This document shows positions 11,629 through 19,337 of a DNA stretch of 64,000 bases, piece by piece. The position numbers and the translations under genes are program-made. Position 1 is the stretch's first letter. Every line of letters begins with the position of its first letter. Where the stretch lies: positions 3,019,001 through 3,083,000 of the forward strand of contig JAYKKM010000428.1 of assembly GCA_035772405.1 (NCBI GenBank), given 5' to 3'. The notes beneath the pieces were generated by a model that did not search any database, was not told the DNA's origin, and saw nothing but the letters and a program-made list of their open reading frames with translations. The stretch comes from Chrysogorgia sp. JL179-B06 (taxonomy: Eukaryota; Cnidaria; Anthozoa; Scleralcyonacea; Chrysogorgiidae).

Positions 11629-11904
11629 TTTAAAAATAGAATGTGTCGTTTCATCATTTTCGCGTCTTTAAAAAGTAGAAAGTGTCATTTCAGCATTTTC
11701 ACGTTTTTAAAAAGGGCATAGTGTGCCGCTTCAACATTTTCACATATTTATAAAAGTAGAAAGTGTCATTTCAGCATTTTCACGTCTTTAAAAAGTAGAA
11801 AGTGTCGTTTCAACATTTTCACATATTTAAAAAATAGAAAGCATCGCTTCAACATTTTCACATATTTAAAAAAAGTAGAAAGTGTCATTTCAACATTTTC
11901 ACAT
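11629..11904. repeat. Seven ~39-bp tandem units in the left TIR
   Basis: Units follow TTTAAAAAGTAGAAAGTGTC, then ATTTCAGCATTTTCAC with GTC/ATA variants. The mirror array is at 29,851-30,126. These sub-terminal repeats could bind a replication or integration factor (inference). Confidence 0.85.
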
Positions 11905-11966
11905 TTTTGTTCAACAAACTACCAACACACTCTGCTGCTGTCTCACAAATTCACGCGCGAAAAAAA

Positions 11967-11991
11967 ACCACTAGATTTTGATTCTAGTGGT
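11967..11991. other. Hairpin in the left TIR
   Basis: ACCACTAGA - TTTTGAT - TCTAGTGGT: a perfect 9-bp stem with a 7-base loop. It is mirrored at 29,764-29,788. Confidence 0.7.
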
Positions 11992-12114
11992 GATGTTTAT
12001 CCAAATGGCGCTCTTTTGATTGGTCAACCCACACAAGCGCCCACAACAAATATTTTATCCAAACAAGTACCCAAATGGGGAGCGAAATGGCGCTCTTTTG
12101 ATTGGTTAGCAACA

Positions 12115-14001
12115 TTAACTAATTTGCATACTAACAGGTGGCCGGTTGTTTTGCGAATTAGTCCGTTTGTTCACTACAATGTTTTTGTGACCATACGCAT
12201 AGGAGTCAATACCATTTTCTAGAAGGTATCGTTTATCATCAAAACAGGATAGCGATACTTTATTAATTTCATAACTACCGAGCTGATGCTTAACACTTCT
12301 AATGGTCTTCATTGTGTGTCGCAATTGTTTCTGCTCTAGTAGCACGCTTTTGTAATCTTCGTGTCTGATTACCTTTTTAATTATGTTCTTTCTAATACCT
12401 TTAGCGGTTTTCCCACCACCTCCACCCTCTTTCAAATAGCTGTACATTTTACTGCGCAACCCAACGAACTCAATAATTGGCGTCCCAGCGCACTCGTCCT
12501 TCATCTTCCCAATAACTTTCTTATTCTCTCTAAAAAAGAATGGGCTGTCTGCAGGGTAGTCGCTATTGTCAAACTTTTCGCACTCCATCATAAAGTCGGA
12601 ATAAACGTCGTCAGTTTTGATTGAGTACAACAGACTGTCAGTGTCAGTGAAGTGCAATCTACAGATGTCGCTAGAGTACTTTTTCATAATATAATTGTAG
12701 TGAAAATTATACATCAACGTTTTACTCAAGTCTAGTATACACATACCCACATATGCGGGCCTATTTAGTGTCAGCGTTTCTTTAACCTTATGGACAGCAA
12801 CTAAGTTCTCGCTAAATATTTTGCAAGACACAAACGTCGGCTTTGAGACGAGCTTTTCTAATTTCTTCGCAGTGGTCACTAATCTTACGTCCACACGCTT
12901 CCTCAAGTTTTCCATCGTTTTTCCGAACACACTGTTGTTCATCAACTTGAAAAAGTCCTTCTCAAAAGCGTTCTTAGCCGCGGTTCTTTTGACTGTATTA
13001 AAGTCGATGTACTTACCCAACCACTTAGACTGGTCAAACTGTAGAACCCTATGAACCTTTTTGATTTTCAATCCAAGATCCATGTACAACTGCAGATTTC
13101 CGTAGTGACACACATACTTTTTTTTATCCATCAAATTAGTCACCAACTTTTTCACACCTGCACCAACACTCACGTTAAACTTATTTTTGATTTTCGTGCA
13201 GTACTCCGACAACATGTCAACGGTTATCTCCATCTTCTCGGGAGCCAACGGGTAATCGTTGTGTAGGTCATGCAAATGGGCTGGGTACTCCAAGTCAACC
13301 TCGAGCAGTAAACCTTTTTTACTATTGTTGTGATAGTCGCATAGATTAACCTTTTTTATTTCTTTCTCAGTCAACCATTTAAAACCACCCGTAGGTAGAC
13401 TTCGACTCATCGCCCATCCATACAAATTGTTGGCATCAAGGTACATCAAATACTTCGACTCTTGCGCTTTATCGTACCCCTTCATGTATTTATTATTCGC
13501 CACGCCATGTCTGTTGCATATGTAGCTCACACCACCACGCATACCTAATTCTACGAACTGGAACATGTCAATGTCAGACAATAATTCGAGTTCTACTCCA
13601 GTCATCTTTAACATGGCATCCCAAGCCAATCCAGGCGACGTGAAATAGTGACACGGGTCTAGTTTATACTCACGATGACATGTCTTTCTAAAGTTCTCAA
13701 AAACGTCAGCGAGCAAGAGCACATCGCTTTTCAAATACAGGTCGTGATACCCACCCATACTTTCAACGTCGAAGTAGTCCCACACATCACAAGCGCGCTC
13801 ATGCATTTCTTCTGTAATATGCTCGTCATTCAGAATGTTGTAAAAGTCCTTTTTGGAGGGTAGCTCACATTCATCGAATTTATCAAAGGAGTCCATATAA
13901 TCGTAGGGATAGACCCCCTTTCTTGTCATAAGTGCCAACCCCTCGTCGCGAAACACTTCTGACGTGTATTTGAAAGCGTCCCTTGGTAGGTTCCTCACCA
14001 A
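12115..14001 (-). CDS. polB: DNA polymerase B, polymerase-domain part (Polinton PolB, frame-broken)
   Basis: This 628-residue open frame carries the C-terminal half of a protein-primed-type family B polymerase. Residues 89-105 hold the Exo III YxxxD motif (LYLKSDVLLLADVF). Motif A is DANNLYG (189-195), motif B is KNAFEKDFFKLMNNSVFGKT (343-362), and motif C is FTDTDSLLY (451-459). A conserved KMYSY-type thumb segment follows near 518. The frame has no ATG at its upstream end and directly continues the exonuclease half encoded at 14,007-15,764, so the two were one gene. A small indel near 14,003-14,025 separates them. The last 18 codons lie inside the left TIR. It would copy the element from its ends; as it stands it probably cannot be made as one protein. 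Confidence 0.93.
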   Translation of the reverse strand: MVRNLPRDAFKYTSEVFRDEGLALMTRKGVYPYDYMDSFDKFDECELPSKKDFYNILNDEHITEEMHERACDVWDYFDVESMGGYHDLYLKSDVLLLADVFENFRKTCHREYKLDPCHYFTSPGLAWDAMLKMTGVELELLSDIDMFQFVELGMRGGVSYICNRHGVANNKYMKGYDKAQESKYLMYLDANNLYGWAMSRSLPTGGFKWLTEKEIKKVNLCDYHNNSKKGLLLEVDLEYPAHLHDLHNDYPLAPEKMEITVDMLSEYCTKIKNKFNVSVGAGVKKLVTNLMDKKKYVCHYGNLQLYMDLGLKIKKVHRVLQFDQSKWLGKYIDFNTVKRTAAKNAFEKDFFKLMNNSVFGKTMENLRKRVDVRLVTTAKKLEKLVSKPTFVSCKIFSENLVAVHKVKETLTLNRPAYVGMCILDLSKTLMYNFHYNYIMKKYSSDICRLHFTDTDSLLYSIKTDDVYSDFMMECEKFDNSDYPADSPFFFRENKKVIGKMKDECAGTPIIEFVGLRSKMYSYLKEGGGGGKTAKGIRKNIIKKVIRHEDYKSVLLEQKQLRHTMKTIRSVKHQLGSYEINKVSLSCFDDKRYLLENGIDSYAYGHKNIVVNKRTNSQNNRPPVSMQIS

Positions 14002-14006
14002 GTTGT

Positions 14007-15764
14007 CTAGACCACTACACTCATAAACTGAAAGCTGTCCAAGAATACCAAGTTTTTTCCAAGCATGAACGCCATGTACTTCTCCATATTGTTCGGTATC
14101 ACATTTATGTCTTGGCCAAACTTTCCAATCTCCTGCATAATGAAATGGCTATCATAGCCACGCAGGTTATGAAAGATCACAGGGATTTTGTCAGTCAACT
14201 TAAAGTTCACGTTACAATCGCGATGTGCGGACCCTCTGTACTTACCTGACACGTGACAGTGGTCTCTCACTCTAACGTCAGCGCTAATGTACTCAACACT
14301 GCAAATATGACAACTTTTAGCCTCGTCAAAGTTCTTCTTATCGGCATCAGTCAGTATCATTTCTTTGTTAAAGTGACTCTCAGATGTCTCTTTACAATAT
14401 TTAACAATTTCTAACATCTCCCCAATGAACTTGTTGACTGCGTTTTCACCGCGATACACTTTTACCGGCTTACTGTACTCATTGTCGTAGCAACAAACTA
14501 ATTTGTACCCATAGCCGCAGTCGACGTGCCTCTGGTAGGCGTTTGTGTAGCTACACTCGCTTGATGGTGTTGCCGCATGCACCTTCTGTGTGATAGCCTC
14601 GAAGTCTGCGTACACCACAAATGGTACATTTAATTGTCTGCTAAAATTCTCATATTTCACTTTCTCACCTTTTTGTGGCATTTTAATAGCTTGCTTCCCA
14701 TTGATGACCAAACACACTTCAATGTGACTTTCAAGCACGTCCGCTCGGGTAAAACACTGCAGGCAATGTCTACAAAAGTGTTTTCTTGCCTTGTGCTCTG
14801 TCTGGCGGTACATAAATTTGTTGAAATCGCGAATATACACATAGTGCTTGTTGTCCCCATCGGCAGTTAACAACAATAGGTCCATGTGGTCAGGGTACAC
14901 CTCCTTAGAAACGTACACAGGGAATGGCTGCTTATTTTCATACCCAAAAACATTAATGCTAATTTCGTTAGCCTTTTCAATCTTGTTGTAGTCTTTGAGC
15001 GTGACTGGGAAGTCGACTCCATCGTAGTTCAACTCACTAATATGGCTGGCGTACTTCGACGTTCTATCAGAGTGTTTTCCAACAGGAAACTTATGTGCTA
15101 GGTGACACCATCTAAAACACTCGTTGTCGTCGTTATTTACATTTATCAAACCCTTCATACTATTACACAGCTCCTTTGGCAACGCAATGTAGCTACTCCC
15201 ATTCAAAGGTCTGTAGATAGCAATGTTAACGTAGTGCGCATCTATTTTGTCGATAGTCCATCCAGACCCCTCAGATAACCACCCAGCTATCCGCACCAAG
15301 ATCTGTTCCGACCCACGATTGGCAACACCTTCAATGTCACGCTCGTTAATGACGACAAACGTCTCGCTGTTAAAGTAGGCAGTTTTGTATGTGGTCTTAT
15401 CAAGTTCTAAAACTTTTTCAAAAGTGACCTTAACTGTCTCTACCACTTTCATTCCGTTGGTCTCGCCTAGTTCACGTCTCAAAAGGTTGATGACAGCGCC
15501 TCTACTACCGTTCACCTGGTTGATGTCTCTGTCGTTAACCACCTCAACTCCATAAGACCTTGTGAACCCTCTCAGTGCTCGATTCAACAGCCGTGGGCTA
15601 TGGTCTTCAACTGTGGGTTGCGCCTCCTGATTTCTAACAAGACGGTCATGCGTCCGACTGCCAACGTTAACTCGTCTGTTTGTCAGCGGATTAACAATAC
15701 TAACATTTGTTGTGTCGCTAAAAACACCATCTCTAACAATTAAGTTGATTGTAGACTCGCCCAC
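14007..15764 (-). CDS. polB: DNA polymerase B, N-terminal and exonuclease part (frame-broken)
   Basis: A 585-residue frame. Order of parts: a poorly conserved N-terminal region with short VNPLT/LVRN-like repeats (1-60); a C2H2-like knuckle (CRHCLQCFTRADVLESHIEVC, 331-351); Exo I with ADFEA (386-390); an HNH/endonuclease VII-like insertion CHIC...DHCH..GKYRGSAHRDCN (485-518) that is common in Polinton polymerases; Exo II with HNLRGYDSHF (532-541); and LDSFQFM near 575. The frame ends in a TAG where the polymerase half should follow. It opens with GTG rather than ATG, and a second break near 15,768 separates it from the ATG at 15,846. Confidence 0.9.
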   Translation of the reverse strand: MGESTINLIVRDGVFSDTTNVSIVNPLTNRRVNVGSRTHDRLVRNQEAQPTVEDHSPRLLNRALRGFTRSYGVEVVNDRDINQVNGSRGAVINLLRRELGETNGMKVVETVKVTFEKVLELDKTTYKTAYFNSETFVVINERDIEGVANRGSEQILVRIAGWLSEGSGWTIDKIDAHYVNIAIYRPLNGSSYIALPKELCNSMKGLINVNNDDNECFRWCHLAHKFPVGKHSDRTSKYASHISELNYDGVDFPVTLKDYNKIEKANEISINVFGYENKQPFPVYVSKEVYPDHMDLLLLTADGDNKHYVYIRDFNKFMYRQTEHKARKHFCRHCLQCFTRADVLESHIEVCLVINGKQAIKMPQKGEKVKYENFSRQLNVPFVVYADFEAITQKVHAATPSSECSYTNAYQRHVDCGYGYKLVCCYDNEYSKPVKVYRGENAVNKFIGEMLEIVKYCKETSESHFNKEMILTDADKKNFDEAKSCHICSVEYISADVRVRDHCHVSGKYRGSAHRDCNVNFKLTDKIPVIFHNLRGYDSHFIMQEIGKFGQDINVIPNNMEKYMAFMLGKNLVFLDSFQFMSVVV

Positions 15765-15846
15765 GAACGTTGACTGCTCTACCTGTTAGTGGATTTACAA
15801 CGGCTGCACCATTTCTAACAAGTGAGTTTTCTGTGACGTCACCCAT
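15733..15846 (-). pseudogene. Detached N-terminus of PolB (37 codons)
   Basis: ATG at 15,844-15,846 opens a 37-codon frame with the module SLVRNGAAVVNPLTGRAVNV, then stops at 15,733. The same module, in diverged form, starts the adjacent frame (NLIVRDG ... VNPLTNRRVNV). This indicates that the ATG is the original PolB start and that a single-base indel near 15,768 split off the N-terminus. Confidence 0.65.
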
Positions 15847-15851
15847 GGCTT

Positions 15852-16427
15852 CTATATACTACACATATATATTTTTTTCCTAAGCCACTCGTTGTAATAG
15901 CGATCGCTACTTTCACACCATCCCAACTTTGGATACACCACCCCAAACAGGTTGTTGTCAAACTTCTCTTTCACTTTTCCGTCTTTAAGGTCTGACACCT
16001 TCTCAAGTGTCTCGAATTGTCTTCTATGACACAACCTAATAATGTAGTATCCATATCTGCTGACGTTTCTACCTTTTATCAAATTGCATGAGTACAACAC
16101 ACTGACAACTTTCAAGAAGTCCTCTTTTATCAACTCAAGGTGCTCATACTTCACAACGTTCCGTAGTCTCCTCCCCATCCACCAAGACCGTTTGTGAACG
16201 CTTTTTGGTCGCGTGAGTCTCATGTCGCTGTAACTCTGAGTGTAACCCCATTCGATGTCGCCACACTTTGGACACGCGTACCCACCGCAGTCACTTACGT
16301 TTTTCACAACGTCGCAATCCGAGCAGTGGTGAAGCCTGGAGACGCCTCCACACTCGATTTTCGTTTCGTTCGCAATCTCGTCGATTGTCAAACCAAAACT
16401 CATCTGCCTCATAAGTTTGTCCATCAC
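15852..16427 (-). CDS. Zinc-ribbon protein, possibly a late transcription factor
   Basis: A 191-aa product. Residues about 26-62 contain four close CxxC-type positions (CGGVSRLHHCSDCD ... CPKCGD), a zinc-ribbon layout. The rest is basic and helical-looking (RRLRNVV, YEHLELIKEDFLKVV, GYYIIRLCHRRQFETL). In large DNA viruses and some relatives, a zinc ribbon followed by such a domain is found in VLTF3-like late transcription factors; I consider that a weak possibility only. It lies 5 bp upstream of the PolB ATG and 21 bp after the preceding gene, in one minus-strand block. Confidence 0.65.
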   Translation of the reverse strand: MMDKLMRQMSFGLTIDEIANETKIECGGVSRLHHCSDCDVVKNVSDCGGYACPKCGDIEWGYTQSYSDMRLTRPKSVHKRSWWMGRRLRNVVKYEHLELIKEDFLKVVSVLYSCNLIKGRNVSRYGYYIIRLCHRRQFETLEKVSDLKDGKVKEKFDNNLFGVVYPKLGWCESSDRYYNEWLRKKIYMCSI

Positions 16428-16448
16428 TTATACTACTCCAACATTTTT

Positions 16449-16868
16449 TCACCGAACTAGTACCCACACCGCTATTCCACTACCCAAACCTAACGCGCCA
16501 ACAAACAATAGTTGATAATCCTTCATTTCCGCACTCGGTTGGTAGTAATCCGCAATCTTCGGGGAGTCAGTGAACACTCGTCCGCTGTACTGAATAGTCA
16601 TTACGCTTCTAAGTTCTTCCAACGCGTGGTTTGTGTCGTTGATGTCAGCATTAGCATCAGAGAGCTGTTGTCGCAAGCGCTGAATCTGATCTTTTTTAGC
16701 GACTTCATTTTCATACCACACTTCTTTCGCGCTGGCTAGCTGCTCCAACGCGTGGTTGTGTCTTTTCATCTCAGCTTCATAACCTGAATGATTGAACTTT
16801 GAAAACATAAAGCCAGCGCCTGCAAAAGCCACTGCATTAAAAATCCCTCCAGCCACAACGCTCACCAT
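16449..16868 (-). CDS. Coiled-coil protein with hydrophobic segments at both ends
   Basis: A 139-aa product. Residues 2-22 are hydrophobic and glycine/alanine-rich (VVAGGIFNAVAFAGAGFMF). Residues about 30-95 form a charged coiled coil (EMKRHNHALEQLASAKEVWY ... LRQQLSDANADI), in which HALEQL and HALEEL mark an internal repetition. The C-terminus is a second membrane segment (LLFVGALGLGSGIAVWVLV). It is probably a virion or membrane protein. It is separated from the next gene by 4 bp. No family name can be given. Confidence 0.6.
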   Translation of the reverse strand: MVSVVAGGIFNAVAFAGAGFMFSKFNHSGYEAEMKRHNHALEQLASAKEVWYENEVAKKDQIQRLRQQLSDANADINDTNHALEELRSVMTIQYSGRVFTDSPKIADYYQPSAEMKDYQLLFVGALGLGSGIAVWVLVR

Positions 16869-16872
16869 TAAC

Positions 16873-17115
16873 TTACGTTGATTTGAATGGGTCTGTCGGT
16901 ATCCACTTTTTCGATTGCATCCATTTTACTAGCAGCGTTCCTGCACCAACAGCTGCAGCAAGTTTCACTGTGCCTTTCACTGTCTCTGGTGTTCCCAATG
17001 GTTCTCCCAAAGCCTTTTTAGAAATCATACTCACTACCACAGCGCCAGTCGTAACAAGTAGCGCATCATACAGTTCGTTCATAAGTTCTTTTCGATCGAT
17101 CGCAGCCATATACAT
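16873..17115 (-). CDS. Small two-segment membrane protein
   Basis: 80 aa from ATG 17,113-17,115; an alternative Met two codons later, MAAIDRK, is equally plausible. There are two hydrophobic stretches (ALLVTTGAVVVSMIS near 18-32 and VKLAAAVGAGTLLVKWM near 50-66) and a basic end. Small membrane proteins of this kind are usual in Polintons. The function is unknown. Confidence 0.6.
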   Translation of the reverse strand: MYMAAIDRKELMNELYDALLVTTGAVVVSMISKKALGEPLGTPETVKGTVKLAAAVGAGTLLVKWMQSKKWIPTDPFKST

Positions 17116-17130
17116 TGTCGTGTGTTTTGT

Positions 17131-17478
17131 TCAAGAATCAAATGTGTCTAGCGCTGGACGACAAGTTCTACGATTTTCTGACGCGGGTGTTGGTGCAGTA
17201 CTCACAGGTTCCAGTCGTGTTTCTTTCTCACTGCTAATTGTGTACCATAGTGAAGCAGCAGCAATGATAACACCAAGTGTTCCAACAATATAACCATAGC
17301 TCCACTCACTACCCTGTTCTTCGTTGACTATCATTTCGCGCATTTTCTTTTCTTTCGCAGCTTTCGATATCTCAGCCAACTTTTTACCAGCAGCGACACG
17401 CTTTGGGTCCTTCACCTTAACACTTTTCACATCAGCCGTGATCTTCGCTTCAACAGCCGTCTGTGAGTCCTCAGTCAT
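17131..17478 (-). CDS. Basic single-pass membrane protein
   Basis: 115 aa. The lysine-rich N-terminal half contains KDPKRVAAGKKLAEISKAA, a segment I associate with Polinton small proteins. A transmembrane helix follows (YGYIVGTLGVIIAAASLWYT, about 61-80), then a polar tail. It heads the minus-strand block that runs to PolB and sits opposite the plus-strand gene at 17,611 across a 132-bp divergent spacer. The function is unknown; a membrane- or DNA-associated virion component is plausible. Confidence 0.65.
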   Translation of the reverse strand: MTEDSQTAVEAKITADVKSVKVKDPKRVAAGKKLAEISKAAKEKKMREMIVNEEQGSEWSYGYIVGTLGVIIAAASLWYTISSEKETRLEPVSTAPTPASENRRTCRPALDTFDS

Positions 17479-17610
17479 CTAATACACTATCACGTGTTAT
17501 CTTACTCACAGTTGACCTCACAGGTATCTCACAGTTGACCTCACAGATATCTCACAGTCCCAAACCAAACGCACTAAAAAATTAGGATTTTTTTCTGGGA
17601 GTATAACATA
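17479..17610. promoter_or_regulatory. Divergent promoter region with 23-bp repeats
   Basis: This is the spacer between two divergent gene blocks. It holds two 23-bp units (17,505-17,527 and 17,528-17,550, CTCACAGTTGACCTCACAGG type, one difference) plus a third start CTCACAG. AT-rich TATA-like sequence (GAGTATAACATA) lies just before the plus-strand ATG. This is likely the shared promoter (inference). Confidence 0.5.
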
Positions 17611-18351
17611 ATGACTCGAGCCCGAGAGGTTAGCGAAGCGGAGATTGCAGACATGTGGAGAGATCACTTTATCAATGTGTCTATCCCACAAGACACCTCT
17701 GGACCTAACGTCTTAAAAGAGTACTTGTCAGCTTTCACGTTGCACGACATCTATAGTAAAAATGAGGAGTCACCAAAACGGTTCAACGCTCAGACTCTCA
17801 CCACAAAGCGTGTTCACGAGGCTTGGATCAATCTTCAAGAAGACACAGCCAACTGGTGGGTTAATAACTTAGCTAACACGATCCCTGTGTGGTGTTACTT
17901 ACCGTTCAAGCGTCTTGTGTTAGCGGGTGGTGACTACTTAGGTAACCCTTGTGAGTCCACCGCTACATTACTCGGTAACTACCTCGAAGTGTTCTTAACA
18001 ATCCTTCTATGGAGACCGTGCCCGACCAAACTCAAAACGTGGCTAGAGCTCGCCGCGAACCGTGACGTTAACGTTTGCATGGTGGGGTGTAACGATATAC
18101 TGAGTGCGGACGACATCGAGGACCACATACGCTCATCCGCCCATCAAAGCTTCGCACACGCGCACAACGTGTACGTGTGTTACCCATGCGGTGTGACCAC
18201 AAACAACCCAATGCATCGCTCAAGACATGAGAGCTCGCAGTCCCATCTTAAAAACTTTGAGCTTCAGCGGATATTTAACAACGAACAGCAGTTGCCGCAA
18301 CAGGAGAGAACATTTCTCTGGAGGTATAGTAATCATGAAGAAAGTCGGTAA
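17611..18351 (+). CDS. Unknown protein with two Cys/His finger-like motifs
   Basis: 246 aa. The first 150 residues are unfamiliar, with a hydrophobic stretch (LLGNYLEVFLTILLW). The C-terminal third has two possible zinc-binding sites: C-x3-C followed by two His (CMVGCNDILSADDIEDHIRS) and C-x2-C-x-H (CYPCGVTTNNPMHRSRHESS). Its end overlaps the start of the thymidine kinase gene by 17 bp in another frame, suggesting a shared transcript. I do not recognise the family; nucleic-acid binding is a guess. Confidence 0.65.
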   Translation: MTRAREVSEAEIADMWRDHFINVSIPQDTSGPNVLKEYLSAFTLHDIYSKNEESPKRFNAQTLTTKRVHEAWINLQEDTANWWVNNLANTIPVWCYLPFKRLVLAGGDYLGNPCESTATLLGNYLEVFLTILLWRPCPTKLKTWLELAANRDVNVCMVGCNDILSADDIEDHIRSSAHQSFAHAHNVYVCYPCGVTTNNPMHRSRHESSQSHLKNFELQRIFNNEQQLPQQERTFLWRYSNHEESR

Positions 18352-18907
18352 ACTAGAAATTGTGATTGGTCCCATGTTCGCAGGAAAAACAACAGAGACT
18401 CTCCGCAGGTTAGTTGCGTTAAGTAAGTCAGGGCTTAGAGTCCTTTACATGAACAACACAGGCGACACCAGACGAACTGACCACGCGTTCTCCACACATC
18501 GTCAGACCATTGTTGTTGGATCAGACAGTTTACCTGCGAAGTTAATCACCAACCTCCCAAGTTCCTCCGAAGTAGCTGGCTACGACGTCATCGGAATTGA
18601 TGAAGGCCATTGGTACTCTGATCTACTCCCAGTTATTCGCGAGTACATCAAAGCTGGCATTCACGTCATTATTTGTGGTCTCGTATCAACAGAGCGCTTA
18701 AAAAGAATTGGTGAACTTGACACGTTGTTCCCAATGGCAGACGACATCACATTTCTAAAAGCGTATTGCGCTGTTTGTCGCAACACTCGCGGAACAACTG
18801 TTGAAGCGCCGTTCAATTGGAGATACAACCCAGGACCATCATTCGTTGGTGGTGCTGAGCAATATCGTGCAGTGTGCAGACGTCATCATCCTTCCACACA
18901 AAATTAA
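18335..18907 (+). CDS. tk: Thymidine kinase (TK1-like, type II)
   Basis: 190 aa from ATG 18,335. The longer frame from 18,227 overlaps the previous gene and adds nothing TK-like. The P-loop is GPMFAGKTT (12-20). The general-base segment is IDEGHWYSD (88-96), replacing the usual DEAQFF. The zinc cysteines are C145 and C148 (AYCAVC) and C181 with nearby His. The substrate lasso is SFVGGAEQYRAVCRRH (169-184). Length and order match cellular and poxviral TK1 enzymes, which phosphorylate thymidine with ATP and form tetramers. All key residues seem present, so activity is plausible. It would feed dTTP to the element's own polymerase in non-dividing cells. Confidence 0.92.
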   Translation: MKKVGKLEIVIGPMFAGKTTETLRRLVALSKSGLRVLYMNNTGDTRRTDHAFSTHRQTIVVGSDSLPAKLITNLPSSSEVAGYDVIGIDEGHWYSDLLPVIREYIKAGIHVIICGLVSTERLKRIGELDTLFPMADDITFLKAYCAVCRNTRGTTVEAPFNWRYNPGPSFVGGAEQYRAVCRRHHPSTQN

Positions 18908-19337
18908 GGGTGTTCTCAATACACCCCACTTTTTTAAATTTATACATTGGTCACATGAAGCGTCCAATGTCTCATAGAAACATTTTTTCACACAGTGGTC
19001 AGAAGGTTTGTGAAATAAAGAGAGAAAGTTTCGCAGATATTTTTATCGAGTTAAAAAACGTCTTTAAAAACGCTAGAGCAGTTGTCACTTCAAACGTTGT
19101 CTCAACAACAAGAGTGGACACTAATTCGACTCATTACTCGCTGTCTAAAAAAGTCTCTTTACACTAGTCAGAAGGTTTGTGAAATAAATAGAGTTCCACA
19201 AACATTTTCGTTGAGAGAAAGTTTCGCAGATATTTTTATCGAGTTAAAAACGTCTTTAAAAAATGTTAGAACAGTTGTCACTTCGAGCGTCGTCTCAACG
19301 ACAAGAACGAGCGCTAATTCGACTCATTACTCGCTGT
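18908..19337. repeat. Imperfect tandem duplication between convergent genes
   Basis: About 170-190 bp starting GTCAGAAGGTTTGTGAAATA occurs at about 18,996-19,166 and again at 19,169-19,357. The second copy carries a small insertion. The unit includes GTCTAAAAAGTCTCTTTACA, which in the second copy forms the last codons of the BRO-N gene on the minus strand. So the first copy contains an orphan of that gene's 3' end. Confidence 0.8.

Larger units (their letters stand above)
11364..12169 (+). repeat. Polinton left terminal inverted repeat (806 bp)
   Basis: Read side by side, 11,364-12,169 and the reverse complement of 29,586-30,391 have the same length and no difference that I could see. The match stops at 12,170 (T versus C), followed by five chance matches. 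The TIR contains a terminal 159-bp palindrome, seven units of about 39 bp, a 9-bp-stem hairpin, and the end of the PolB frame (stop at 12,115). Confidence 0.95.

Noticed and set aside
11268..11657. A 129-codon frame crossing the left TIR boundary
   Set aside because: It joins TIR and host tandem repeat in a way that did not exist before insertion; no homology is visible.
14634..14870. Several plus-strand frames opposite PolB, MCP and other Polinton genes
   Set aside because: They are shadows of conserved genes on the other strand, with no independent motif.
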